Shown here in pieces: positions 6,401 to 15,897 of a DNA stretch of 33,504 nucleotides (positions are counted from its first letter, which is position 1; every line of letters begins with the position of its first letter). The notes under the pieces were generated by a model, which worked only from the letters and a program-made list of their open reading frames with translations, was not told the origin of the DNA and did no database searches. Origin of the DNA: Thermoleophilia bacterium. GTDB lineage: Bacteria; Actinomycetota; Thermoleophilia; Gaiellales; Gaiellaceae. A program made the position numbers and the translations under genes. The stretch spans positions 1 to 33,504 of the forward strand of contig JADGPE010000022.1 in the NCBI GenBank assembly GCA_017882605.1. Reading direction: 5' to 3'.

Positions 6401-8350
6401 TCAGTCCTCGATCGACTCGACGAGGAGCGTGGAGACGTCGACGACCCGAAGCTGCTCGCCCAGCGACCGGACGCCGTCGTCGAGCATCACCGTGCAGAAC
6501 GGGCAGGCGACCGCCAGCGTCTCCGCGCCCGTCGCCACCGCCTCGCGCACACGCTCCTCGTTGATCGGGGTGCCGCGCTCCTCCATCCACATGTGCGCGC
6601 CGCCGGCGCCGCAGCAGAACGTCCGCTCGCGATTCCGCGTCATCTCGACGGGCTTGCCGACCGCGGCGACGAGCTCGCGCGGCTCGTCGCGCACGTCGTT
6701 GTGCCGCGCGAGGTAGCACGAGTCGTGGTAGGTGATCTCGCGCTCGCCCGCCTTCGGCTCGAGCTTCCCTTCGCGCACGAGCGCGGCGAGCAGCTCAGTG
6801 TGGTGCATCACCTCGTACTGCCCGCCGAAGTCGGGGTACTCGTTGCCGAGTGAGTTCAGGCAGTGCGGACAGCTCGCGACGATCCTCGTCACACCGGCGT
6901 CGTTCAGCGTCGTCACATTCTGCTCGGCGTACGACTGGAACACATACTCGTTTCCCATCCTGCGGGCCGGGTCGCCGGTGCACGCCTCGCGTGCGCCGAG
7001 GATCGCGAAGTCGACGCCCGCCTTCTGCAGCAGCTTCACCGTCGACTCGGCCGCCGTGCGCGCGCGCTCGTCGTACGCGGCCGCGCAACCGACCCAGTAG
7101 AGAATCTCGGGCGCGGGCTCGCCCTCCTCGACGACACGCACACCGAGCTCTTCGGCCCACGCCGCGCGATCGCCTTGCGGCTTGCCCCACGGGTTGCCGA
7201 TCCGCTCGACGTCGCGCAGCATCGACTCGGCCTCCTGGGGGAAGCTGGACTCCATCATCACTAGGTTGCGGCGCAGGTCGACGATGTGGTCGACGTGCTC
7301 GATCGACACCGGGCATTCGTGCACGCATGCGCCGCACGTGACGCAGTCCCAGACCATCTCCTCCGGCACGCCGTTGCCGGCGATCGGTGAGAGCTCGCCA
7401 CCCGCGAGCAGGTTCGACCCCTCCGCGAATACCTGGTCACGAATGCCCATGATCAGGAGCTTCGGAGAAAGCAACTTCCCGGTCGCGTACGCCGGGCAAA
7501 CGTCCTGGCACCGGCCGCACTCGGTGCAGGAGAAGGAATCGACCATCTCCTTCCAGGTCAGGTCGCGGATCGTCCCGGCCCCGAACCGCATCTCGGCCTC
7601 CGGCACGTCGAATCGCAGCGGTTCGAGGCGCCCGCGGCGGCGAGTGCGCGAGAAGAAGACGTTGATCGCAGCAGTCGCGATATGCAGGTGCTTCGAGTAC
7701 GGCAGGTAGACGAGGAAGCTCACGATCACGAGGACATGCGCCCAGACGAAGAAGCGCTCGCGCGTCGCGGGCGCCGAGCCGACCTCATGTGAGAGTGCGT
7801 TCGAGAGGAACGACGCGTGCGCCGGCCATTCGTTCAAGCCCGCCGCGATGCGGGAGGCATGCCAGCCGAGCAGTGTCAGGACGACGAGCGCGATCATTCC
7901 CAGGATCAGGTCGGCCTCGCCGAGATGCGAACCGTCGAACCGCTTCGGCCGCACCACCTTGCGGATCCAGAAGGCGATCGCGACGCCGGTGAGGACGGCG
8001 AGCACGAAGACGTCGACGAGCGCCATGAACCAGCCCTGGCGACCGAGCCACGGGAACGACCAACTTCGATCGATCGCTCCGATCCCGGCCATCAGGATCG
8101 TCGGGAAGAGAACGAGAAAGCCCCAGAAGATCAGCGCGTGCATGACGCCCGGGACGAGTCGCTGGAAGAGCTTCCGCTGCCCCACCACGATCGTGGCCTC
8201 GTTCCTCACGCGCCGCGGCAGGTCGTCGGTGCGGTCGAGGGGACGTGCGGCTCGGACGAGGCGCACGAGGAACAAGGCCCGTCGCCCGAAGAGCCAGCCG
8301 CCGGCAGCGAGGAGGGCGGCGAGGGCGAGGGCGCCGGCGAGGACGCCTAT
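6401..8350 (-). CDS. dgcB: DgcB-like membrane Fe-S oxidoreductase (heterodisulfide-reductase-type, ETF-linked)
   Basis: This protein probably takes electrons from the neighbouring ETF and passes them to the quinone pool, as DgcB does in Pseudomonas dimethylglycine catabolism. An N-terminal membrane segment is followed by further helices over roughly the first 240 residues. Two 4Fe-4S motifs come next (CTECGRCQDVCP and CVTCGACVHECP). Two CCG-type cysteine domains complete the protein (ending in ASCPHCLNS and FCCGAGG/ACPFC). Order and size match the family. The first canonical start in the open frame is TTG 8275, but that would cut off the hydrophobic helix that family members begin with. An ATA at 8350 overlapping the etfA stop (ATAG), with an upstream GAGGAAGG, would restore it. 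I give that extended start as tentative. Confidence 0.87.
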   Translation of the reverse strand: MGVLAGALALAALLAAGGWLFGRRALFLVRLVRAARPLDRTDDLPRRVRNEATIVVGQRKLFQRLVPGVMHALIFWGFLVLFPTILMAGIGAIDRSWSFPWLGRQGWFMALVDVFVLAVLTGVAIAFWIRKVVRPKRFDGSHLGEADLILGMIALVVLTLLGWHASRIAAGLNEWPAHASFLSNALSHEVGSAPATRERFFVWAHVLVIVSFLVYLPYSKHLHIATAAINVFFSRTRRRGRLEPLRFDVPEAEMRFGAGTIRDLTWKEMVDSFSCTECGRCQDVCPAYATGKLLSPKLLIMGIRDQVFAEGSNLLAGGELSPIAGNGVPEEMVWDCVTCGACVHECPVSIEHVDHIVDLRRNLVMMESSFPQEAESMLRDVERIGNPWGKPQGDRAAWAEELGVRVVEEGEPAPEILYWVGCAAAYDERARTAAESTVKLLQKAGVDFAILGAREACTGDPARRMGNEYVFQSYAEQNVTTLNDAGVTRIVASCPHCLNSLGNEYPDFGGQYEVMHHTELLAALVREGKLEPKAGEREITYHDSCYLARHNDVRDEPRELVAAVGKPVEMTRNRERTFCCGAGGAHMWMEERGTPINEERVREAVATGAETLAVACPFCTVMLDDGVRSLGEQLRVVDVSTLLVESIED

Positions 8351-9183
8351 ACCGCTCGCGCCTTCCTCAGCTCGGCGGTGATCGCAGGGAGGATCTCATG
8401 GAGGTCGCCGACCACCGCGTAGTCGGCGTGCGCGAAGATCGTTGCCTCGCGGTCGGCGTTGATCGCAAGCAGCTTCTTCGCGCCCTTGCACCCGGCGATG
8501 TGCTGAGTGGCGCCGCTGATCCCACAGGCGATGTACAGATCGGGCGAGACCTTCGTGCCCGTCTGCCCAACCTGGTCCGCGTGCGGCCGCCAGCCCGCGC
8601 TCGTGACGACGCGTGAGCAGCCGACGGCGCCGTCGAGCAGCTCCGCGAGCTCCTCGAGGATCGCGAAGCCCTCCGACGACCCGACGCCTCGCCCACCGGA
8701 GACGACGACCTTTGCGTCGGCGAGCGAGACCTTGCCGCCCGAATCGGGTGCGACCTGGTCGACGACCGTGACAGAGCCGTCGAGAGACGGTGACAGAACC
8801 TCCGCTTGTAACGGACTGCTACTTGGAGCAAACGCGAACGGCGCCGCAGTCAGAAGCTTGCGCTCGGAGTGGATCCTGGCTTCCTCCTGCAGCGTGCCGC
8901 CCCAGCGAATCCGGGTCACGTCGTTGCCGCGCACCTCGGTGACGTTCGCCGCGAAGGGCAGATCGAGCTGGGCGGCCACGTGCGCGAGCACCTCGTTGCC
9001 GCGGTCCGAGCCCGGACCGATGATGTCGGCGTCGCCTGCTGCGTCCACGATCGCCTTGGCCCACGCGGCCGGCGCATACGGGCCGTCGAAGCGCACGGCA
9101 CGAACGTCGCCGAGCGACTCGCCCAGTGTCAGAGCCTGCAGGGAGAGCTCGTCGGCCCCTTCCAGGAAGACGAGAGCGCTCAC
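8347..9183 (-). CDS. etfA: Electron transfer flavoprotein alpha subunit
   Basis: This 278-residue FAD-binding ETF subunit has a C-terminal domain with the typical VVSGGRGVGS, GWRPHADQVGQTG and ACGISGATQH segments, which bind FAD. It pairs with EtfB and carries electrons from the dehydrogenases to a membrane acceptor. The GTG at 9183 overlaps the etfB stop (GTGA). The gene ends with TAG at 8347-8349, directly at the proposed start of the DgcB-like protein. It is somewhat shorter than many EtfA proteins (about 310-330 residues), with the reduction in the N-terminal domain. Confidence 0.93.
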   Translation of the reverse strand: MSALVFLEGADELSLQALTLGESLGDVRAVRFDGPYAPAAWAKAIVDAAGDADIIGPGSDRGNEVLAHVAAQLDLPFAANVTEVRGNDVTRIRWGGTLQEEARIHSERKLLTAAPFAFAPSSSPLQAEVLSPSLDGSVTVVDQVAPDSGGKVSLADAKVVVSGGRGVGSSEGFAILEELAELLDGAVGCSRVVTSAGWRPHADQVGQTGTKVSPDLYIACGISGATQHIAGCKGAKKLLAINADREATIFAHADYAVVGDLHEILPAITAELRKARAV

Positions 9184-9929
9184 GCGACTCCCAGCTGCTG
9201 CATCACCTCGACGACGCGCGGCGCGGCCGCTGCGCCCTCGCCGAGAATCTCCGCTTGCTTGCGCGACCCTTCCGGCACGACGAGCCGCAGCTTCTCGAGC
9301 TTCGGCGCCGGACGCTCAACGGGGCGCGCATCCACCGGCTTGCGGTTCGCGCGCAGCTTCGCCGGCACAGACGGGTAGCGCGGCAGGTTGAGCCCCTCCT
9401 TGACCGTGATCACGGCCGGCAGCGCCACGTCGTAGACGTCTCGCCCCGTCGCGACCTCCTGCTCGCAGCGCGCGCGGCCGTCGGCCACGGTCAACCCTTT
9501 CAGGCCCGTGACGACGGGCAGTCCGAGTGCATAGGCGACGCGAATGCCGACCTGGTAGTTGCCTGCGTCCGCCGACTCGTTGCCCAGGACGATCAGGTCG
9601 AACGGCTCCTCGCCGCGGATTGCGTCGACGAGCGCCGACGCGGTCGCCTGCGCGTCCCATTCCTCGCCGCTGACGAGGTGGATCGCGCGATCGGCACCGA
9701 GCGCCATGCACTCGCGAAGCTGCTCTTCCGCCTCCGGCGGCCCGAGCGTCAGCACCACGACCTCACCGCCCTGGGACTCGACGATGCGCACCGCCTCCTC
9801 GACGCCGCACTCCTCGTGTGGCGAGATCGTGAAGCCCAGGTGCTTCGTCTCGATCGCCTGCTCGTCCGGCGTCAGAACCATCTTCCCGCCGGTGATCGGG
9901 ACGCGCTTCATGAGGCAGAGGATTCTCAC
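9180..9929 (-). CDS. etfB: Electron transfer flavoprotein beta subunit
   Basis: This 249-residue AMP-binding ETF subunit starts MRILCLMKRVPITGG, as is typical for EtfB. It carries ISPHEECGVEEAVRI and the signature-region segment VLGNESADAGNYQVG, followed by AVITVKEGLNLPRYPS. It forms a heterodimer with EtfA to accept electrons from the upstream dimethylglycine-type dehydrogenase. The GTG start at 9929 overlaps the dehydrogenase stop (GTGA). The order dehydrogenase, etfB, etfA, dgcB resembles the linkage of these functions in Pseudomonas dgcAB-etfAB clusters. Confidence 0.94.
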   Translation of the reverse strand: MRILCLMKRVPITGGKMVLTPDEQAIETKHLGFTISPHEECGVEEAVRIVESQGGEVVVLTLGPPEAEEQLRECMALGADRAIHLVSGEEWDAQATASALVDAIRGEEPFDLIVLGNESADAGNYQVGIRVAYALGLPVVTGLKGLTVADGRARCEQEVATGRDVYDVALPAVITVKEGLNLPRYPSVPAKLRANRKPVDARPVERPAPKLEKLRLVVPEGSRKQAEILGEGAAAAPRVVEVMQQLGVA

Positions 9930-12454
9930 GCCTTGACTCTGGCGTTCTCCGGATCGAACACCGGCGTCGAGTCGTTGCAGGCAACCGTGACCGGGTAGTG
10001 CTCGCCGAGGAACTCGACACGCAGCTCCTCACCGACCACTGCGTGCTCGGGCGGCAGGTAGGAGAGCAGGATGTGCTTGCCGATCGACGGGCCTGCGCCG
10101 GCACTCGTCACGTACGAGCGGCGGCCGTGCGCATCGACGAGGGGCTTGCCCTCCTTCGAGAGCACCGGCTCACGGCCCAGCATGAAGCGCTTCGTGCCGT
10201 CGGCCGACGTGTGGTCGTCGACGGTGAGGGTGCACAGCACGGCGGCGGGCTCCGACTCGCGATGCTCGACGTGCGCGGCCTTCCCGACGAAGTCGGGTGT
10301 CTTGACCTTGCCCCACGCCATGCCGGCCTCGACGACGTTGTAATCCGCATCGAGCTCGAAGCCGAAGGCGCGGTAGCACTTCTCGAGGCGGCCCGTGGTG
10401 CCGTAGACGCCGATCCCGGCGGGCACGACGCCGTGCGGCTCACCGGCCTCCCAGACGAGGTCCCACAGCTTCGCGCCCTGCTCCATCGGGACGTAGAGCT
10501 CCCAGCCGAGCTCCCCGACATAGGAGATGCGCGACGCGAGCACGCGCAGGGAGTCGATCTCGACCGTCCGGCATGTTCCGAAGGGAAAGCCCTCGTGCGA
10601 GACGTCGTCCGGCGTCAGGCTCGCGAGAATGTCGCGCGCCCGCGGCCCCCAGAGACCGAGCGTCGTCCAGGCCGAGGTCAGGTCGGTGATCTGCGCGCTG
10701 CCGTCGGCCGGCGCGTGGTCTGCGTACCACTTCAGGTCGGCCATGCCGTGCGCGCCGCCGGTGACGACGCGGAACTGCTGCTCGCCGAGCCGCATCACCG
10801 TCAGGTCGCTCTTGAACGTGCCGCTCGGGGAGAGCACCGGCGTGTAGACGACCTTGCCGTTCGCCACGTCCATCTGGCGCATCGAGACCTGCTGCACCGT
10901 CTCCAGCGCGGCCGGGCCAACGACGTCGAAGATGCAGAACGCGGTCAGGTCGAAGATCGCCGCGCGATCGCGCATCGCCAGGTGCTCGGCGTTGATGATC
11001 GGCGACCACCAGCGCGACTCCCATTCGGCCTCGCGGCGGTTGATCCGGTCGCCGTATTCCTCGAGCAGCGGCGCGTTCGACTCGTACCACTGCGGGCGCT
11101 CCCAGGCTGCTGCCTCGAAGAAGACGGCGCCGAGCTCCTGCTCACGCGAGAAGAACGGCGACAGGCGCACCCGCCGGTTCGAGTCCCACTGCTCGGCGGG
11201 ATGCACGATGCCGTACGTCTTGTTGAAACCCTCGGCGGCGCGTGCCTTCACGTGCTCCTTCGAGCGCTGGCACTCGTAGAAGCGCGCGATGTCCGACGAC
11301 TGGAGGTCGATCTCCGACTCGCCGTTCGTCATCCACTCGGCGAGCGCCCTGCCGACGCCCGGGCCTTCCTTCACCCAGACCGCGGCGGCCGACCAGAGGC
11401 CCTTGACCTCCGGCGTCTCCCCGAGCAGCGGCAGGCCGTCCGGCGTGAGCGAGAGCAGGCCGTTGATCGCGTACTTGATGCCGACCGACTCGTCGTTCAG
11501 CACGTCGGGGATCAGCTCGAGTGCGTCCTCCATCTGCTGCTGGAAGTCCCTTTCGGTGAACGGGAACTCGGTTGGCGACAACGCCGCCTCTTCGTTCGAA
11601 GGGATCTCCTCGGGCTCGTGCAGGATCGGCCGGTGGGCGTACGAGCCGATCTCGAGACCGCTTCCGTCCTGGCGCTCGTACATGTTCGTGTCCATGTCGC
11701 GAACGATCGGGAACTCGATCGTTCCCTTCGTGTCCTTGAAGTGCGGCACCGGACCGACGTCGATCATCTGGTGCACCGCCGGCGTCAGCGGGATCGTCGC
11801 GCCCGCCATACGGGCGATCTTCGGCGACCACACACCGCAGCAGACGACGACGAGCTCCGTCGCGATGTCTCCGCGGGAGGTGCGGATGCCGCTCACTCGT
11901 CCGTGCTCCACGTCGATCCCGAGCACTTCCGTGTTCGCGAACACGCTGAGCGCGCCTTGCTCCTGCGCGCGCTCGCGCATGATCGTCCCGAAGCGCAGCG
12001 AGTCGACGATCCCCACGGACTTGGTGTAGAAGCCGCCGACGATCACGGACTCGTCGACGAACGGGACGAGCTCCTTCACCTCGGCGGGCGTGACGATGGA
12101 CACGTCGTCGATCCCCCACGCCTTCGCAGACGACATCCGTCGTTGCAGCTCCTGCATCCGCTCGGGGGTGCGCGCCACCTCGATGCCGCCGCTCTCGGTG
12201 AAGACGCCTGCCTCGCGGTACTGGCGCACGGAGTCGAGCGTCAGCTGCGTCATCTCCTTCGAGTGGTCGACCGGGAAGATGAAGTTCGACGCGTGGCCGG
12301 TCGAGCCACCCGGGTTCGGCAGCGGGCCTTTGTCGAGGAGCACGAGGTCGGTCCAGCCGAGCTGGGCGAGCTGGCCGACGAGGCTATTGCCGACGATGCC
12401 GGCGCCGATCACGACCGCGCGCGCGGTCGTCGGCAGGGAAGAGGTCTCAGTCAT
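9926..12454 (-). CDS. Dimethylglycine dehydrogenase/oxidase-like flavoprotein with GcvT folate domain
   Basis: This 842-residue protein oxidatively demethylates an N-methylated amino acid and transfers the methylene group to tetrahydrofolate. Residues 1 to about 400 form a DAO-type FAD domain with GAGIVG and the GGSTGH motif, whose His is the usual covalent FAD attachment site. The second half holds GcvT-type folate-binding domains. From memory it resembles Arthrobacter dimethylglycine oxidase through PGGST.H, HQ, and GSYAHRP. A cotranscribed ETF and DgcB-like protein suggests dehydrogenase rather than oxidase action. In the GcvT half it has LEKCYRAFGFELDAD where related enzymes read LEKGYR.WG.D, so the substrate or folate step may differ. 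The ATG at 12454 follows the regulator stop by 12 bases. Confidence 0.88.
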   Translation of the reverse strand: MTETSSLPTTARAVVIGAGIVGNSLVGQLAQLGWTDLVLLDKGPLPNPGGSTGHASNFIFPVDHSKEMTQLTLDSVRQYREAGVFTESGGIEVARTPERMQELQRRMSSAKAWGIDDVSIVTPAEVKELVPFVDESVIVGGFYTKSVGIVDSLRFGTIMRERAQEQGALSVFANTEVLGIDVEHGRVSGIRTSRGDIATELVVVCCGVWSPKIARMAGATIPLTPAVHQMIDVGPVPHFKDTKGTIEFPIVRDMDTNMYERQDGSGLEIGSYAHRPILHEPEEIPSNEEAALSPTEFPFTERDFQQQMEDALELIPDVLNDESVGIKYAINGLLSLTPDGLPLLGETPEVKGLWSAAAVWVKEGPGVGRALAEWMTNGESEIDLQSSDIARFYECQRSKEHVKARAAEGFNKTYGIVHPAEQWDSNRRVRLSPFFSREQELGAVFFEAAAWERPQWYESNAPLLEEYGDRINRREAEWESRWWSPIINAEHLAMRDRAAIFDLTAFCIFDVVGPAALETVQQVSMRQMDVANGKVVYTPVLSPSGTFKSDLTVMRLGEQQFRVVTGGAHGMADLKWYADHAPADGSAQITDLTSAWTTLGLWGPRARDILASLTPDDVSHEGFPFGTCRTVEIDSLRVLASRISYVGELGWELYVPMEQGAKLWDLVWEAGEPHGVVPAGIGVYGTTGRLEKCYRAFGFELDADYNVVEAGMAWGKVKTPDFVGKAAHVEHRESEPAAVLCTLTVDDHTSADGTKRFMLGREPVLSKEGKPLVDAHGRRSYVTSAGAGPSIGKHILLSYLPPEHAVVGEELRVEFLGEHYPVTVACNDSTPVFDPENARVKA

Positions 12455-12459
12455 GGCAC

Positions 12460-12469
12460 TGATATATCA
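12460..12469. promoter_or_regulatory. TGATATATCA palindrome at the gntR/dehydrogenase junction
   Basis: This perfect 10-base AT palindrome in very GC-rich DNA includes the gntR stop codon. It ends 5 bases before the dehydrogenase ATG. A related AGATATATTA lies over the gntR -10 region near 13153-13162. Together they are candidate binding sites for the GntR/FCD protein encoded between them. Confidence 0.45.
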
Positions 12470-13150
12470 CGCGTCGAGAAGCACGTCACGCATTGCGTCT
12501 TCGAAGTGCTCGACGTGGGCGCGCATCAGCGCCGCCGCACGCTCGCCCCTGCCCCGGGCGACTGCGTCGAGCAGGTCGTGGTGCTCGAGCACCGCGGCCT
12601 GAAGATCCGGCGCCCGGTCGAGCGCGAGCGCCCAGATCCTGAGCGCGTGGCTGTAGTACCACTCGAGCGTCTCCTCCAGGAGCTGGTTGTGGCTGCAGCG
12701 GTAGATCGCGCGGTGGATCCGCTCGTCGAGGTCGATCAGCAGCCGGTCGTCGCGGCGCCGCTTCACGGCGAGCTCCTCCAGCAGTGCGTTGATCTCGTCC
12801 AGATCGGTGCGCGTAGCACGCTCCGCGGCGAGGCGTGCGGCCTCCGGCTCGAGCACGACCCGAACCTCGCAGAGCCGGGCGAGGTCGCGGACGTCCACCG
12901 TCGTCACGAACATGCCACGCCGCGGATAGACCTCGACGAGGCGCTCGAGCGCGAGCCGGCGCAGCGCCTCCCGCACCGGCGTGCGGCCGATTCCCAGCCG
13001 CGCGGTCAGCTCGGGCTCCGTGATCGCTGAGCCGGGCGCGAGCTCCAGCGAGACGATCAGCTGGCGCAGCGCGGAGTAGGCCTGGTCCGCGAGCGACGCG
13101 ACCTCGCCGGACGGCGGAGCCAGGAGGCGAGCGGAGCCTGCCCTAGCCAC
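12467..13150 (-). CDS. GntR-family regulator, FCD (FadR) subfamily
   Basis: This 227-residue regulator has a winged helix-turn-helix at about residues 42-82 (ITEPELTARLGIGRTPVREA). A C-terminal FCD ligand domain contains the metal/ligand-type segments DLDERIHRAIY, EHHDLLDAV and MRAHVEHFED. It is first in the operon with the dehydrogenase, ETF and DgcB-like genes, and divergent from formate-THF ligase and the betaine importer. It therefore may coordinate both transcription units. The GTG start at 13150 is supported by a well-spaced promoter whose -10 box ends 6 bases before it. The effector is unknown; an N-methylated amino acid is a reasonable guess from context. Confidence 0.92.
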   Translation of the reverse strand: MARAGSARLLAPPSGEVASLADQAYSALRQLIVSLELAPGSAITEPELTARLGIGRTPVREALRRLALERLVEVYPRRGMFVTTVDVRDLARLCEVRVVLEPEAARLAAERATRTDLDEINALLEELAVKRRRDDRLLIDLDERIHRAIYRCSHNQLLEETLEWYYSHALRIWALALDRAPDLQAAVLEHHDLLDAVARGRGERAAALMRAHVEHFEDAMRDVLLDA

Positions 13151-13156
13151 GGAGAT

Positions 13157-13185
13157 ATATTAGTCGTATCCTCCGCGACGACCAA
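13157..13185 (-). promoter_or_regulatory. Leaderless promoter of gntR
   Basis: On the minus strand, TTGGTC (13185-13180), a 17-base spacer and TAATAT (13162-13157) form a sigma-70-type promoter. The -10 box ends 6 bases before the GTG start, predicting a leaderless mRNA. The -10 overlaps a GATATATTA element similar to the palindrome at 12460-12469, consistent with autoregulation. Confidence 0.6.
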
Positions 13186-13208
13186 TTGAGTCGACGGAAA
13201 GGACGAAC

Positions 13209-14876
13209 TTGGACACGAAGATGCCTTCGTCTCTCCAGATCGCGCAGGAGGCGACGCTCCGTCCGATCACGGAGATCGCGGCGGCAGCGGGGCTCGAGCC
13301 CGACGAGATCGATCCGTACGGCCGCTACAAGGCGAAGGTCAGCCTCTCGGTCCTGGACCGGCTTGCGTCCAAAGCCGACGGCAAGCTGATCGACGTCACC
13401 GCGATCACGCCGACGAAGGCCGGCGAAGGCAAGACGACGACGGCGGTCGCACTCACGCAGGGCCTTGGCCACATCGGCAAGAGCGTCGCGCTCTGCCTGC
13501 GCGAGGCCTCGCTCGGGCCTGTGTTCGGAATCAAGGGCGGCGCGGCAGGCGGCGGCTACACGCAGGTCGTCCCGATGGAAGACATGAACCTCCACTTCAC
13601 CGGCGACATCCACGCGATCGGCGCCGCCAACAATTTGCTCGCAGCGATGCTGGAAACGCATCTGCTGCACGGAAACGTGCTCAACATCGATCCGCTGTCG
13701 ATCAGCTGGCGGCGCTGCATGGACATCAACGACCGCTCGCTGCGCGACATCGTCGTCGGTCTCGGCGGCAAGGCCAACGGCTTCCCGCGCCAGACCGGCT
13801 TCGACATCACTGCGGCGTCCGAGGTGATGGCGATCGCGGCCGTCGCGTCCGACCTGAAGGACCTGCGTGCCCGCCTCGGCGCGATCACGGTCGGCAACAC
13901 CTACGACGGCGAGCCGGTGACGGCCGAGCAGCTCCAGGCCGCCGGCTCGATGACGGTGCTGCTCAAGGAGACGATCAAGCCGAACCTCGTGCAGACGCTC
14001 GAGGGCCAGCCCGCGTTCGTGCACTGCGGACCGTTCGCCAACATCGCACACGGCAACAACTCCGTCGTCGCCGACCGCGTCGCGCTCAAGCTCGCCGACT
14101 ACGTGGTGACCGAGAGCGGCTTCGCCTCCGACATGGGCATGGAGAAGTTCTTCGACATCGTCTGCCGCCTCGGCAACCTGAAGCCGGACGCGGTCGTGCT
14201 GGTCGCGACGGTCAAGGCGCTCAAGCATCACGCGGGCGATCCCGACGGCGGGATGGACGCGATCGAGACGGGCGCGGCGAATATGGTTCGCCACCTCGGG
14301 ATCATCCGGGAGTTCGGGCTGAACACGGTCGTCGCGGTCAACGCCTTCCCCGGCGACGCGACCGAGGAGGTGGAGCTCGTGAAGCGCATCGCGCTCGAGC
14401 ACGGAGCCTATGCGGCCGAGGTCAACAACGGCTTCCTGCAGGGCGGCAAGGGCGGAGCGGCACTCGCAGAAGCGGTGGTCGCAGCTGCCGACGAACCGTC
14501 GAAGTTCGAGTTCATCTATCCGCTCGATGCTCCGATCGAGGACAAGATCGAGGCGATCGCGCGGCGCGTCTACGGCGCCGACGGGATCTCGCTCCTCCCC
14601 GCCGCGCGCGCGAAGATCAAGGCGTTCGACAAGGCCGGGCTCAACAAGCTGCCGATCTGCATGGCGAAGACGCACCTCTCCCTCTCGCACGACCCGCTGC
14701 TCGCGAATGCGCCGACCGGTTTCACGGTGGGCGTCCGCGACCTCCGGGCGTACACGGGCGCGGGGTGGATCGTGGCGCTCTGCGGCGACATGCAAACGAT
14801 GCCCGGGCTCGGCAAGACCCCCGCGGCGATCCATGTCGACATCGACGACCGGGGCGAAACGGTTGGGCTCTTCTAG
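13209..14876 (+). CDS. fhs: Formate-tetrahydrofolate ligase
   Basis: This 555-residue cytoplasmic enzyme interconverts formate, ATP and tetrahydrofolate with 10-formyl-THF, ADP and phosphate. The P-loop [12 protein letters not shown] is at residues 68-78. Family segments follow: [38 protein letters not shown], and [14 protein letters not shown]. Length matches the family. I chose TTG 13209 because AAAGGA lies 6 bases upstream; ATG 13221 is the alternative. In this setting it may run toward formate and ATP, draining one-carbon units from demethylation to the formate dehydrogenase at the window end. It leads the operon with the betaine transporter and shares its upstream region with gntR. Confidence 0.96.
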   Translation: MDTKMPSSLQIAQEATLRPITEIAAAAGLEPDEIDPYGRYKAKVSLSVLDRLASKADGKLIDVTAITPTKAGEGKTTTAVALTQGLGHIGKSVALCLREASLGPVFGIKGGAAGGGYTQVVPMEDMNLHFTGDIHAIGAANNLLAAMLETHLLHGNVLNIDPLSISWRRCMDINDRSLRDIVVGLGGKANGFPRQTGFDITAASEVMAIAAVASDLKDLRARLGAITVGNTYDGEPVTAEQLQAAGSMTVLLKETIKPNLVQTLEGQPAFVHCGPFANIAHGNNSVVADRVALKLADYVVTESGFASDMGMEKFFDIVCRLGNLKPDAVVLVATVKALKHHAGDPDGGMDAIETGAANMVRHLGIIREFGLNTVVAVNAFPGDATEEVELVKRIALEHGAYAAEVNNGFLQGGKGGAALAEAVVAAADEPSKFEFIYPLDAPIEDKIEAIARRVYGADGISLLPAARAKIKAFDKAGLNKLPICMAKTHLSLSHDPLLANAPTGFTVGVRDLRAYTGAGWIVALCGDMQTMPGLGKTPAAIHVDIDDRGETVGLF

Positions 14877-15897
14877 CGGGAATCCCCTCATCCGCGCCGA
14901 GGGGATTTGGAAGATCTTCGGCAAGAACGCGGACCGGGTGATCGGCACCGCCGACGCGGAGCTCTCCCGCGCGGAGTTGCGCACGAAGACCGGTTGCGTC
15001 GCAGCCGTGCGCAATGTCTCGTTCGAAGTGTGGCCCGGCGAGGTGTTCGTCGTGATGGGCCTCTCCGGGTCCGGCAAGTCGACGCTCGTGCGAACGCTGA
15101 TCCGGTTGATCGAGCCGACGGCGGGGCGCGTCGAGATCGACGGGCACGACGTCACCCAGGCGAGCCGCGACGAGCTGCTGCAGCTGCGCCGTCACACGTC
15201 GTCGATGGTGTTCCAGCACTTCGGATTGCTCGCGCATCGCAGCGTGATCGACAACGTCGCATTCGGCCTCGAGGTGCAGGGCAAGTCGAAAGCCGAGCGG
15301 CTGGCGCGGGCCGGCGAGGTGCTGAAGCTGGTCGGGCTGGAGGATGCCGCCAACCAGTTCCCGAACGAGCTCTCCGGCGGCATGCAGCAGCGCGTCGGGC
15401 TCGCGCGCGCCTTTGCCGTCGATCCCAAGGTGATGCTCTACGACGAGCCGTTCAGCGCACTCGACCCGCTGATCCGGCGGGACATGCAGGACGAGGTGAT
15501 TCGCCTGCAGCACGAAACCGGCAAGACGATGGTCTTCATCACGCACGACCTGCCGGAAGCGCTGCGACTCGGCGACCGCATCGCGATCATGCGCGACGGC
15601 CGCGTCGTGCAGCTCGGAACGCCGGAGGACCTCGTCGGATCCCCCGCCGACGACTACGTCTCGAACTTCGTGCGCGACATCCCGCGCAGCCACGTGCTGA
15701 CGCTGCGCTGGATCATGCGCGAGCCCGCTGCGGGCGAGGCCGACGGCCCGACCCTGGACGTCTCGACGACGGTGCGCAACGCCGTGCCGGTGATCGCCGC
15801 GAGCGAGCGGCCGGTCTGCGCCGTCGAGAACGGCCGTGTCGTCGGCGTGGTCGACAAGGAGGCCGTCCTGATGGCGATCGCGGGCGAAGGCGACTGA
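14863..15897 (+). CDS. proV: Glycine betaine/proline ABC transporter ATP-binding protein
   Basis: This ATPase of about 344 residues belongs to a quaternary-amine importer. Visible features are Walker [10 protein letters not shown], the Q-loop FQHFGLL, the ABC signature [14 protein letters not shown], Walker [13 protein letters not shown], the ITHDLPEAL switch and the Pro/betaine-type start [13 protein letters not shown]-terminal CBS-like segment ([20 protein letters not shown]) may sense ionic strength in the family. The TTG at 14863 overlaps the fhs end by 14 bases; an in-frame ATG at 14833 would overlap by 44 and is possible. The stop overlaps the permease ATG by one base. OpuA/ProU-type function is well supported; betaine versus choline or proline betaine is not resolved. 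Confidence 0.92.
   Translation: MGSSSGNPLIRAEGIWKIFGKNADRVIGTADAELSRAELRTKTGCVAAVRNVSFEVWPGEVFVVMGLSGSGKSTLVRTLIRLIEPTAGRVEIDGHDVTQASRDELLQLRRHTSSMVFQHFGLLAHRSVIDNVAFGLEVQGKSKAERLARAGEVLKLVGLEDAANQFPNELSGGMQQRVGLARAFAVDPKVMLYDEPFSALDPLIRRDMQDEVIRLQHETGKTMVFITHDLPEALRLGDRIAIMRDGRVVQLGTPEDLVGSPADDYVSNFVRDIPRSHVLTLRWIMREPAAGEADGPTLDVSTTVRNAVPVIAASERPVCAVENGRVVGVVDKEAVLMAIAGEGD

Noticed and set aside
9998-13030. Very long open frame on the plus strand (about 1010 codons)
   Set aside because: It is antisense to the 842-residue dehydrogenase and gntR, with Arg/Asp/His-rich low-complexity composition typical of GC-biased shadow frames.
13151-13208. AT-rich island as a replication origin or attachment site
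   Set aside because: It is only a few tens of bases and is explained by a promoter and regulator site between divergent genes.
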